Shown here piece by piece: positions 36,426 through 48,605 of a stretch of DNA of 64,000 nucleotides. Location of the stretch: positions 16,474,354 through 16,538,353 of the forward strand of contig NC_045139.1 of the NCBI RefSeq assembly GCF_008831285.2. The letters run 5' to 3'. The translations under genes and the position numbers were made by a program. The stretch's first letter is position 1. Every line of letters starts with the position of its first letter. The stretch is from Nymphaea colorata. Taxonomy: Eukaryota; Streptophyta; Magnoliopsida; Nymphaeales; Nymphaeaceae. The notes under the pieces were generated by a model that worked only from the letters and a program-made list of their open reading frames with translations, was not told the origin of the DNA and searched no databases.

Positions 36426-39400
36426 ATGTATGCGGGGGAAGAGATCGACGATGACAACGAAGAGGAGGAGATCACCCAGGAGGATGCCTGGGCCGTTATC
36501 AGTGCCTACTTCGAGGAGAAGGGTTTGGTGCGGCAGCAGCTCGATTCCTTCGACGAGTTCATTCAGAATACCATGCAGGAGATTGTTGACGAGTCTGCCG
36601 ACATCGAAGTACGGCCGGAGTCCCAGCACAACCCGGGGCGTCAGGCGGACTTTGCGGAGGTAGGTTGTTGATGGGAATCCCGCGGTTGGTTGTTCCTCAT
36701 AAACTAAAATCTCCAGTGGTTTGCTTTTGAGGTTCAAGAACCATATTCATGGGTGCTGACCGTGTCCAAAAAGCTGGCGGAACTGTCAATAGTGGCTTAT
36801 ATCTTATGGGGGACTGTTGTTGTTTCCGTTTATGCCAGTGCTTCTACTGCGGAATATTGGATGCATTTAGTAAAGTGCAATAGGTTGTCTAATTGGTTTG
36901 GTTTCATAAAACTGTGTTAGCGCCAATTGCAACAGTGGAAACGGTAGTAATTATTTTTTTGTAGTTTTTCGTTAAATTGTACAGAACCTGTATTGTTTGT
37001 CTTGACTTCTAGCAATTGAAATGTTCATACGGTGAAAAGGCTTCCAATGTGAATAAATAGACGAGGATCAGCGGGCTCTGTTTTCCTATTAAATTTGCAT
37101 ACTTGCGACAGCTTGTGATCTCCATCGAGTCATCAGTCACTTGCTTTTTCTTGGCGGACAGTGTTTCCGTGATAACATGCGACTGATGGCCTTTGTTTTG
37201 TTAATATCTACTTTTATTAATGGACATCGGTTTACAAAGAAAAGAACTAACAAACAAAGAGCTCTAGTTAGTGTTTCCTCTTTGTGACTGGATTCACCGC
37301 TATAAAATTGAAAAGTGCCGTATTTCTCTAAAGGAAGGAATATCTAGTATCAGTGGACTTCTTTTGCAAGTTTGTTGGTCAGTTGCAGCTTTAATATGAG
37401 TCTACTGGGTTAACCTGTACGCTGAAAATGAAGTACCCTTCTGACGAAATGTCTTTCCAGTGTTTTTGTTTTTTATTCTCTGTTTATCTGGTTTCTTTTT
37501 GTTTTACTTTATTTTTTTCGGCTTGCAGACCATTTATAAGATCAGTTTCGGTCAGATATACTTGAGCAAACCCATGATGACAGAATCAGATGGAGAAACT
37601 GCAACTTTGTTTCCCAAGGCTGCTAGGTTGAGGAACTTGACTTACTCAGCCCCGTTATACGTGGATGTCACAAAAAGAGTAATTAAGAAAGGGCATGACT
37701 CGGAAGAGCTCGTAGAGAAGCAGGATTTCACTAAAGTCTTCATTGGAAAGGTAACATTGAGCTTTTATTTGCTATGGCATGTTAACTTGTTGGTTTTCTT
37801 TTGGTTCATTTTTCTTACTTGTGGTCTTAAGTGTTTGCTTACCTTATTTTTGTTCATGATCTATTGTAGGTCCCAATTATGCTTCGTTCTAGTTACTGCA
37901 CATTGTATCAGAACTCCGAGAAAGATCTAACAGAACTTGGGGAATGCCCATACGACCAAGGTGGCTATTTCATCATCAATGGCAGTGAAAAAGTTTTGAT
38001 TGCACAAGAGAAGATGAGTACAAATCATGTATATGTTTTCAAAAAAAGACAGCCAAACAAGTATGCATACGTAGCAGAGGTACGATCTATGGCCGAGTCA
38101 CAGAATAGGCCACCAAGCAGCATGTTTGTTCGAATGCTCTCTCGGACCAGTGCTAAAGGGGTGAGTCTGTATATCAATGCCAAATGTACCTGAAAAAAAA
38201 TGGAAAATTTTATTGAAATTCTTCATTAATATGTAAAGTTGATGCAACTTGGAGCTCTAAGTAGAGTTGGTGGTATCTCTATCCTTAGTTTGCTGAGCAT
38301 GCGTGGCAGCATGTGCATACTTATCTCATTAAGTTCCCTCATAATGGTCTTAGGTCGGTATCTTCTTTTTTGTTTTTCAAATTTTTGAGGGAATGGAATA
38401 CATTGTTAAGAAAAAGTTTAGGAAATGTTACACATTAAGCAGAAGTAGATCACAAAGATGCTGATGCTATAATGGGTTACAGTCTGACTACGAGTATCTT
38501 CCTCATGCCCCTAAAACTTGGTATAGGAGGATGAAAGAAGAACATGACTTTTATGGTTAAGATTTAAAAACGCTCGAACATGCCCCTTTGATTTACTGGT
38601 CACATCAAATAATAATAATCCTATTTCCATGCAGAAACAAGTTGTATTCTCTCAAGGACTATACATGATGGATATTTTGGTATCGACTTGACGATTTAAC
38701 CATAAAAAAGCCCAAGATAGACTTTTCTCTGTAACATCTTAGTTGTTCATGGATTAAACATGCACAGCTTCAGGAGGATTCAGTTCCATTTTTTGTTTTA
38801 TAAAGATTATTGCCAAGAATATTTATTTTACTAGTAGGTGGATATACTTGTTCTTAGGTTTTGTTTTCCTCTTATATATAATAGAAAATAATATCCACAT
38901 CCTGCGCCTCTGTTGTATAATAACCGTTGTCTTCTAAGGGTTACTAGAAAAAACAATTGAAGGAAAAACGTAGTTGGTTGCTGACAATCTCTCCAGCTCA
39001 TCCAATAATTTGTACCTTTAATGCTATGAACGTTACACACATTTGTTACTTTTGCAGGGTTCCTCTGGACAATATATTCGAGCTACTCTCCCTTACATCA
39101 GGACAGAGATCCCAATAATTATTGTGTTCAGAGCACTTGGGTTTGTTGCTGACAAGGACATATTAGAGCACATCTGTTATGACTTCTCTGACACTCAGAT
39201 GATGGAGATGCTTCGTCCATCACTAGAGGAAGCTTTTGTTATCCAAAATCAACAGGTATGACAGCTATGATGATCCATCAAGCTCTCTCCAACTGTTCTT
39301 TATAACAAATCATAAACTTCTGACCACATGATATAAGTTTTATGAATTGCCCCTATAATAGCAGTTGGTGTTTTTTGCTATTTCACACCTTATACCTATT

Positions 39401-42400
39401 GGATTGCGTAAGGAGCCCATAGAAATTTTCTGGTAGAAAATTTTTTCCATCTGAAACTGCTCTAAGGTAGTTGAGAAACATGAATATTGGAGTGTGTATG
39501 TTACCGCATGGTAGATATTTTCAAATCAGGTTTGGAAATGTATTTGCAAGGTTTGGATTACACATTTTATTTTGTCATTGTCCCTGTTTCTGCTATCTTT
39601 ATGGTTTCTTCTTATTTTTTGTGTCTTGTACTCTAAGTTGTTAATTGCTGATGATAGCTCTATTTCTTTTGTAAACGGAATTTTCCTTGAAAAAGGATTG
39701 TTTTGGTTTGGAATTTCTCATTTTAATGTACTAGCTTGTGTTTAGGTCGCGTTGGACTACATTGGGAAGAGAGGATCAACAGTAGGTGTTACAAAGGAGA
39801 AGCGGATCAAGTAGGCATTGGATATCTTTCCTATGATCTAATATATATTTCTTTGTGTTTCATGCCTGTGTCTTTTCCTCTCTTGTTTGCCATGTTAATC
39901 TGTTGCTTCTGACCTTTATGATGTGTCTCATATGGGACTTTGTTGAGGTTCTGCTAAGTTCACTAACTTTTGTTCAAGGTATGCCAAGGAGATTCTACAG
40001 AAGGAAATGCTTCCGCATGTTGGGGTCGGAGAATATTGTGAAACAAAAAAAGCATATTATTTTGGGTATGCCATGTTATGTGAAATACGTGTTCCCATCA
40101 ATGAAATTGCTCTGGATGCTCTATGACACTGCTATCTCTGTGTATCAGATATATCATCCATCGTCTTCTACTGTGTGCTCTTGGTCGGAGGCCTGAGGAT
40201 GATAGGGATCACTATGGAAACAAGAGGCTGGACCTTGCAGGTCCTTTGCTTGGAGGCCTGTTCAGAATGGTTGGTAATTTTGTCTCTATTTCATTTATAG
40301 TTTGAAGGCCCAGACATCAGCTAATCCCTCTAAATCTTTCCTTTTGTCATTTTCAGCTTTTCCGCAAGCTGACAAGGGATGTTAAAACATATGTCCAAAA
40401 GGTCTGCTTTTTTCTTGTTTTTGCTTTTGCTTTCTATGCAGATAGCCGTTCTGTTGTTTCAAGGCTTAAGATGTCCATCTTCTTCAATAGTGTGTAGATA
40501 ATGGAAAGGATGTAAATCTTCAATTTGCAATTAAAGCTAAGACAATTACTAGTGGTTTGAAATACTCTCTTGCTACTGGAAATTGGGGCCAAGCAAATGC
40601 TGCAGGGACAAGGGCAGGAGTTTCACAGGTTTTGCTTTCTTCTGTTTTGGATTTCATAATTTATTCCTTTTTTAGCATTTGATTTATACCGTTAGTTTCC
40701 AGTCAGTTTTAAGAATGGCTGGTTTTCTCTTTAACTTTGGTTGGTGGTTCCTTTCTTCAAAAGGTGTTGAATCGTTTGACATATGCGTCAACCTTGTCCC
40801 ATTTGCGGAGGTTAAACTCTCCAATTGGCCGTGAAGGTGATTGTTTGAATCCTAGTTTTCTGACTATTGTCTTTGTTCCTAATTTAATATACTTTCTAAT
40901 TTTGTCAGCTGTTGTCATGCATATCTGATATTCATATATCTGCTTTTTGCTCCTTTCCTCTCCCAGGGAAATTAGCAAAGCCACGTCAGCTGCACAATTC
41001 ACATTGGGGAATGATGTGTCCTGCAGAGACACCTGAAGGACAGGTAATAATCATATGCATTTTAGATTGTGTTCTATTTCTCTTTTAGCTGATTTACAAT
41101 TTCTAATAGTAGCTTCTGCTGCTTTATCAGGCTTGTGGACTCGTGAAAAATTTAGCGTTAATGGTGTATATAACAGTGGGTTCAGCTGCAAATCCTATCT
41201 TAGAGTTTCTTGAAGAATGGAGCACTGAAAATTTTGAGGTTGTTGTCTCACTGTCTCGTCTGTCAATACATATATGAAATTATAAATATACAAATAATAT
41301 ATATATATATATATATGTCTTTGTACCTGGACATGATTATTATTCTAATATTTCACAGGAAATATCTCCCGCTGTCATTCCTCAAGCAACTAAAATTTTT
41401 GTCAACGGGTGTTGGGTTGGCATACACCGCAATCCTGAACTTTTGGTGAAAACCCTCAGACAACTCAGAAGACAGGTATGTAATAGTTGAATGTTCCTGA
41501 CACTGCTTCTTTTACATGTCCTGTAATATATCTCGTGCTCTCTTAAATATTCTTAAGAAAATTAGTTCACCAAGATTTTTCTTGAGATTTATTATAAAAT
41601 TACACTATTGCAAGGATTTGCTTTCTGTGGTCAGTATTGGCCATTATGCGAGTCAGTTATCCATGATGGCTTAATCTATTGATTCTATCCAACCCGGTAG
41701 CCAATAAGTGATGTTATTATTAGCATGTTATAATATACAATATAATTGTCTGAAATGTTTAAAATTTATGCATACACTCATTGAGTTTGTAAGTTTGTTA
41801 TATTCCATGCTCCATTGGAGAATGCATGAGAGAATGATATTCCCACTTCAACTTTGGTCTTAAACATACTTTCTCTAGGTTTTCTATTATATTACTGCGC
41901 ATGTTCCAGAAGCTACTGATGGCTTGAACTATGATCATCCTGCTTAAAAGCTATCTTTAGCTGCTAAATTTTACCATAAGATTCCGATACTGCAGTTCAG
42001 TCTGATGTAATTGCTTCATTTCTTTCTAGGATATTTGTTACTTTGTGGATCTTTGGTATGTGTAGCATTCCTGGCTCCTAGTCAATAACTGAGAAATGAT
42101 GTGTTTAGCATCATAGCATGTTGTAAGCTACAAAAATGATCTTTTTATAGTCATGAAGCTTTTAAGTTTGTCTATATATTCCAGGATCCCTTGAAGACTG
42201 CATGTGAGAATGTTATTCTAGTTTAACTTTGGCGGTAAACCTAGTTTCTCTAGGTTTTGTATGATATTGCAGTGCATGTTCCATATGCTACTAATGGCTT
42301 GAACTATGATCATACTGCTTTAAGTTATCTGCATGCGCTGTTTGCTTTAGCTGCATAATTTTACCATAAAATCCTGTTACTGCAGTTGAGCTGGATATAA

Positions 42401-45400
42401 TTGTTTCATTTGTTTCTAGATTTTTGGTTACTTTGTGGCTCTTTCTTATAACATTTCTGGCTCGTATTGTGTGATATTAACTTCTATTTGCTCGTCAGGT
42501 CGATGTTAATACAGAAGTGGGTGTTATTCGAGACATCCGCTTGAAAGAGCTCCGCCTGTATACTGACTATGGTCGCTGCAGTCGTCCTTTGTTCATTGTA
42601 GAAAAACAAAGATTACTAATTAAGAAAAAAGACATTCGAGCTCTTCAGCTAAGGGTATTTGCTAAGCTTGATTTAGCGAGTTTTTCCATCCTTTCCTGTT
42701 TACTTTTCTTTTAAATGTCTGTCTCAATATGTTCCAGTGCATTACTTTTTACATCTGATTTGTTTGTTTTCTCAGGAAACCCAGGAGGAAGGTTGGCATG
42801 ATCTTGTGGCAAAAGGTTTCATAGAATATATAGATACAGAAGAAGAGGAAACCACAATGATTTCAATGACTATTTCAGTTAAGTGTTGTCACATTCAACT
42901 TTTGTTGATTTTTATTGGTCATGGTTGTAAGGTTACATATGGTTGTTTTTAAATGTTGACTTCCATTGTCTAATTGCTCAAAATATGGGGATTGTAGGAT
43001 TTAGTCAGTGCAAGGCTCAATCCTGAGGAGGCTTACTCAGAGACATACACCCATTGTGAAATCCATCCATCATTAATACTTGGCGTCTGTGCTTCTATCA
43101 TCCCATTCCCTGATCACAATCAGGTTGGTTCTTAATGGAAGGGATGTGTATAATTCTCCGTCAAGAATAGATTTTGATGTACGTTGACTCTTATTCATGT
43201 CATCTATGTGTTTTGCAATGTCATGCAGTCTCCTCGTAACACATACCAGTCGGCAATGGGTAAGCAAGCTATGGGAATATATGTCACCAACTATCAACTG
43301 CGAATGGTAAGTCTCCTGTTATCATGGTTTCCCACCTTTTATTGGTGCTGATTATGAACCTTTTGTTTCTAGGATACTTTGGCATATGTTCTTTACTACC
43401 CTCAGAAGCCTCTTGTTACTACACGTGCCATGGAGCATTTACATTTCAGACAGCTGCCTGCTGGAATTGTAAGAACATGTTTTTCTGATAGTGGATTGTT
43501 TGGTTACTGTTATTTCTTGTTAATTGCTTGCATACTCATGAAGTTATCTTTTACTGCATTCTGCCAGAACGCTATTGTTGCTATTGCCTGTTACTCAGGA
43601 TACAATCAGGAAGATTCTGTTATCATGAATCAATCTTCGATTGATCGTGGATTCTTCCGGTCGTTGTTTTTCCGTTCGTACAGGTAATTTTCATGATTGG
43701 CATACTTCTATATGCAGGCATAGTTCATTGATTCCTAATCAAATGTTCTCCTTATTAGGGATGAGGAGAAGAAAATGGGAACCCTTGTTAAAGAGGATTT
43801 TGGACGTCCCAATCGGGAGAATACAATGGTCAGCATTTCCTGTTCAATTCTATTTATCTTTTCTATTTTCTATTTTGTTCTACTTGTGAGAAATCCATGG
43901 AGTAGTTGTTGAAAGTTTCAAACCCTTTTTCCTTCCTTGCAGGGCATGCGGCATGGATCATATGACAAGTTGGATGATGATGGTCTTGCACCTCCTGTAT
44001 GTACCACCTATTCCCTCTATCAATATGTTCAGTCAAATGTGATTTTATTCATCTAATGACCTTGTTTTCAACCGTAGGGTACAAGAGTCTCAGGTGAGGA
44101 TGTCATAATAGGGAAGACATCACCTATTTCTCAGGATGATTCACAAGGACAAGCATCACGTTATACAAGGCGTGATCATAGCACAAGCTTGCGCCATAGT
44201 GAAAGTGGCATGGTTGATCAGGTAGATAAACATCGGCTGTTCATATATTGTTTCTAAAATGTTTTTGTGGACTTATAAATGCCTTAGAGCTGATCATGAA
44301 TGAACGCCTTAGAGCTTATCATGAATCCACTCAAGCTCTTGGCCTGCATTTTTTCATTTTCATTTGATAAAACATGGCAGTTACGTTCATGATTGATGTG
44401 GTTCGGATAGTTATTGGCCTTATGAAGTGACCAATTCCTGTTAGGCGCAGGTTTTGGTTGCTTTGATCATCCTTGATTCTTGTCATACAGTATGTAGTGC
44501 TGGACGCCACAGGCTTCCAAGGAAACTAAAGATTAAATTTCAATTTTTCTGGACTCCTGATGGATTCTTGTAGCTTATTTATTTTGATTATTAGCTATTC
44601 CTTATCCTCCATATTTTCTTAACGAATTGTATGACTACTGCAGGTTTTGTTGACAACAAATGCTGATGGTTTGAGATTTGTGAAAGTGAGAATGAGATCT
44701 GTTCGTATTCCACAGATTGGAGATAAGTTTAGTAGTAGGCATGGACAAAAGGGTACTGTGGGTATGACATATTGCCAAGAGGATATGCCATGGACGGTGG
44801 AAGGCATTACACCTGACATTATTGTCAACCCACATGCTATTCCGTCTCGAATGACAATTGGGCAGCTGATTGAGTGCATCATGGGCAAAGTGGCAGCTCA
44901 TATGGGAAAGGAAGGAGATGCTACTCCATTTACAGATGTCACAGTAAGTGATGCTGCATAGATCCTAAACCTTTAACCTTGGTTTTGAGAAATTAAATGG
45001 TTATACTTTGAAGTTTTAATATGTGAGGCTTGTGCTAAGTACTTAATCTTTAAGAGATTGGTCATTTTGAATGTTCTGCAAATTGAGCTAATACAAGCTT
45101 TTTTGTTTAAGGTGGATAATATCAGCAAGGCCCTTCACAAATGTGGTTACCAGATGCGTGGCTTTGAGACCATGTACAATGGCCACACTGGTCGGAGACT
45201 TAGTGCTATGATATTTCTTGGTCCTACATATTACCAAAGGCTGAAGCATATGGTGGACGACAAGATTCACTCCCGTGGTCGTGGGCCTGTGCAAATTCTT
45301 ACAAGGCAGCCAGCTGAGGGACGGTCTCGTGATGGAGGGTTGCGTTTTGGAGAGATGGAACGTGATTGTATGATTGCTCATGGAGCAGCACATTTCCTCA

Positions 45401-45943
45401 AGGAAAGACTTTTTGATCAAAGTGATGCATACAGGATTCATGTCTGTGAACGTTGTGGACTGATTGCAATTGCCAACCTCAAGAAGAACTCTTTCGAGTG
45501 TAGAGGATGCAAGAACAAGACTGAGATTGTTCAGGTTTGAGCTCTCTCCATGTTTTCAGTTATCTATTTTGTGGATTCCAACTCTATTGTTAGTTCCAGT
45601 GTATTTTATGCATGGTAGAATGTATACTTCTTCAGTGCAAGAACTAGAATGTGCTGAATACTTTTAAGAAGCTTTTGAGGATACAGGCCCTTGGTATCAG
45701 TAGGTGTGAAAGTGCGGCATCGTCATTAAGTGTTTTCAATTTCATAGCGTCAATAGATTGCCTTGGGGGCCAGTTGAAGGTTGGGCCAAATTTAGTCTTA
45801 CCTTTTGCTAACCTGTTTAAAAACTTCAGGTCTACATACCATACGCCTGCAAGCTGTTATTCCAAGAGCTGATGTCCATGGCTATTGCACCGAGAATGCT
45901 TACCAAAGAGATTAAGAAGTCCAAAGATCAAAAGAAGAAATAA
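36426..45943 (+). CDS. NRPB2: DNA-directed RNA polymerase II second-largest subunit (RPB2)
   Basis: Catalytic core subunit of pol II. Twenty-five exons: 36426-36659, 37529-37750, 37870-38160, 39058-39255, 39746-39810, 39979-40065, 40149-40269, 40357-40401, 40491-40628, 40764-40836, 40967-41043, 41131-41238, 41359-41475, 42499-42654, 42776-42877, 42998-43123, 43229-43306, 43373-43468, 43568-43683, 43759-43828, 43943-43996, 44078-44221, 44644-44943, 45112-45534, 45830-45943. Every border is GT-AG and in phase; the product has 1184 residues, as expected for the plant protein. Seen: [20 protein letters not shown] near the N-terminus, [18 protein letters not shown], the active-site region [12 protein letters not shown] at about 932-943, and a C-terminal zinc site with Cys at about 1118, 1121, 1136 and 1139 (CERCG ... 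CRGCK). An in-frame ATG at 36402 could add eight residues; the downstream one is preferred because the extra residues are not family-like. It is NRPB2 and not NRPD2/E2 or the pol I/III paralogs, judging by near identity to the pol II protein. Confidence 0.97.
41811..42460 (+). repeat. Tandem duplication inside an NRPB2 intron
   Basis: In the intron between the exons ending 41475 and starting 42499, a unit of about 270 bases at 41811-42080 recurs at about 42184-42460. Shared stretches include CTCTAGGTTTT, GGCTTGAACTATGATCAT, ATTTTACCATAA, TACTGCAGTT and TTACTTTGTGG. Copies are diverged, with small indels. No exon sequence is duplicated. Confidence 0.8.
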
Positions 45944-48605
45944 TCATAAGGTGCAACACCTGGAGCCATCATCACCGCAATGCTCTTTTTCCCACTCTGG
46001 GATACATCTGCTGCTGGATTTACATGTTGCTGCCTGATCCTCAAGAACACCGTTTTCAGTTCTCTTCTCAGACTCCCAGCATTCAAGTGGAAGCTTCGAA
46101 ATCCTGAGCTAGTATAATAGTTGCGGCCTCCGTTTCAAGCGTTGAAAGGGAAAAGAACATTATCGGAAGTTCCTGAAGATGTCCTTTTTCGGTTTCTTGG
46201 CTTGGAATACTTCCATTGAATTTGGGCTTGGTGGCTTAAAGAGTTGAATGGTTGCGACGAACAGCTGCCTTTCTTTCTCTGAATTTAAGATGTACACTAC
46301 ATGGCATTTACTTCTCCTGTTGTGGGGTTATTTATGTTGTTTCTGCTGTATGTATCCATAATGTGAAGATTTAACAATGTGGGCTAAGAATCAAGAAAGC
46401 GCATAAATGTTGCTTTAGTGTAGGATGCTTCTTGTTGGTCAACAAAAGGTTATTTATTTCCATGCCTTTTTGTCGCTTGCTTTTTCTCCACCAACTATAC
46501 TGTGGATGCTATGTTACGCTTTAGACTCGATTGCCACTTGGGTGGTTCCCCTGAGAAAGCACTTCATCAAATGTCAAGAAGATTACTAGGAAAACCACTT
46601 TCCTGTAAAATCCGACGATTTGGATGTTCGATTGGCCTGTCACTTCATCCCACTTCCAATTTACTTCTCGCTCCATACCACCGTCGTTTCATTCAGGCGC
46701 CGGCAAACTGATTTGTTTCAGTGGCCGATTCAAGATTTCCGCCCGCTTTTTCAATTGTTGACTTGTTTCTCTAATGATTGTCGACTGACCACTAGCGAGT
46801 TCCTGATGTTACTCAAAGTCCTTTCTTTCTCTGCTCGTAAGCTTTAGGGTTGAGTTGGTGCCTGATTATGAGACCCTCAATGCACATCAACTGATACACT
46901 TGAGACTGGTGGTATGAGATCGAGATCCTTAGGATTCAGATCCGTGGATTTAAAGTCGGACTCTTTCCTTTCATCGACCTTTTAACTCATAGTTTTTAAC
47001 ATGAAATATGAATTCCTACTCTTTGTTTAAATTGAGGATCTCCTTAAAACACATATTTTATGCAGCTTCAGATTTAAGATCCAGAGCTATATAAAACACA
47101 ACCTCAATGTCACTATCAAACACAACCTCTGTGTCCATCTCATTACACTTTACAGGGACAAAATATACACCGTTTGAATCAGTACCAAGCGGCTAAGCCT
47201 AGGCATCGGGCTGACCTGGCCCAATAAAGAGTTAGGCTTGGCCCAAGCTCGGCCGCTACTCGAAACCCAAGCCCGATCCTGGGCTCTGCTTCTACATCTG
47301 CATCTCTAAGAAGAGCAAAAGCTCATACTTTTCATAAGCACCCCAAAGCGTAGGGCTTTGCGCCCAGCCTGACCTGATTATATTAAAAAGATATATTCTT
47401 AATATAAAACAATACATAAATATAATTAATTGTAATAATATATATTAATAAAATGATTAAAAATAACATTTAAAAAAACTAACGGTGCCCTAATCGGGCC
47501 CCATTGAGTCAACCTGGGGTTGCACGATGCCTGCTCAACCTTAAATGCCGCTGCATATAGCTCATTTAATCGTTGAGGAGGGTTGCTTTCAATGTTATGC
47601 TGCTAACATGAGAAAATATATTCCCACGTTGGACTTAGCGGCATTTTGATGATTTTGTGGCTTTTTTTTTGTTCTATTTATAGATTATAAGGGGAAGGAT
47701 CTTCCATTCAACCAATAGAGACATCTTGAACATTTCTAACTCTTTAACACATGGCCCTTATTAGGACCATAATATAAAACCTGTTGCATTAAGCCATTAA
47801 CTGTTAATCAGAATATCAAATACCTGATACAGGAAACACGTTTTTTTTAAAAAAAGCAAAAAAACCCGATAAATTACATGGCCGTTTAAAACTAAAAAAA
47901 AATGTTAAAACTGAGAAGACGCATTTTTAATGTGTTTTTCATGTTTTTCAGTTTTTTAATGCTAAACAGTTTATTTCTTATTTTTTATTTGTTGTAAACC
48001 TAGTTATTAGTTTCTTACCTATTTTATTTTAATTTTTTAAAAGTTACCATATCGCTTACCATATTATATTCGAAAAAAACTTATCGTTTACAATTTCGAG
48101 ACATTATTGGCATGAAAATCGCGTGACGTTGTGCGTGGAGAAGGGTGGGGCAGCTTATTACCCGATTCACAAATCATATCCAGGGTTCGTATCCGAACCG
48201 AGTGGTTGCCTTTTATAAAAAGAAAAGGAGGAGGGAGAGAGAGTCTAGGGCTCTTTCCGTTGCCCAACGAACCTCGCCGAAACATTTTCTCTTCGTTTAA
48301 TGCAAAAGCGCCCTCTCTCTCACTTCACCGTTCTTTTTCTCTCTCTTTATGATGAACAAGACCTCCAAACTGGGAATCGAGTTAAAGGCCTGTTAAAGCT
48401 AAAAATCTGGAGCTCCCATTTAGTCTCCTCCACTTCGGATCTTTCTCAGGGTTCTTGTCACAAAGCTGCATTCGTCGTTCAGATTGTTGTAGTATAGTCG
48501 GTGCGGCGAGAAATGCTGCAACACTGTGGTTGGAGGATCCGGAAAATGAGGGATTGGGATTGATGAAGAACTGCAGGGGCTTCGTGGGGAGGGCTGGGTC
48601 GCGGA
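45944..48605. other. NRPB2 3' region and NRPB2-PARC6 intergenic DNA
   Basis: The NRPB2 3' untranslated region fills the first several hundred bases. After 46900 the sequence is AT-rich intergenic DNA with a hAT-like MITE at 47200-47532. The PARC6 leader, CT-rich (about 48235-48360), fills the end. No other gene recognised. Confidence 0.55.
47200..47532. mobile_element. MITE, probably hAT superfamily
   Basis: Ends AGGCATCGGGC and, in reverse complement, AGGCATCGTGC form terminal inverted repeats. The flanking 8-mers GCTAAGCC and GCTCAACC agree at 6 of 8 positions, suggesting a decayed 8-bp target duplication. Interior is GC-rich at both ends (GGCCCAAGCTCGGCC) and AT-rich in the middle; no coding capacity. 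Confidence 0.6.

Noticed and set aside
36030-36737. 235-residue minus-strand frame
   Set aside because: Overlaps the NRPB2 promoter, leader and first exon on the opposite strand; no domain, and the plus strand is explained.
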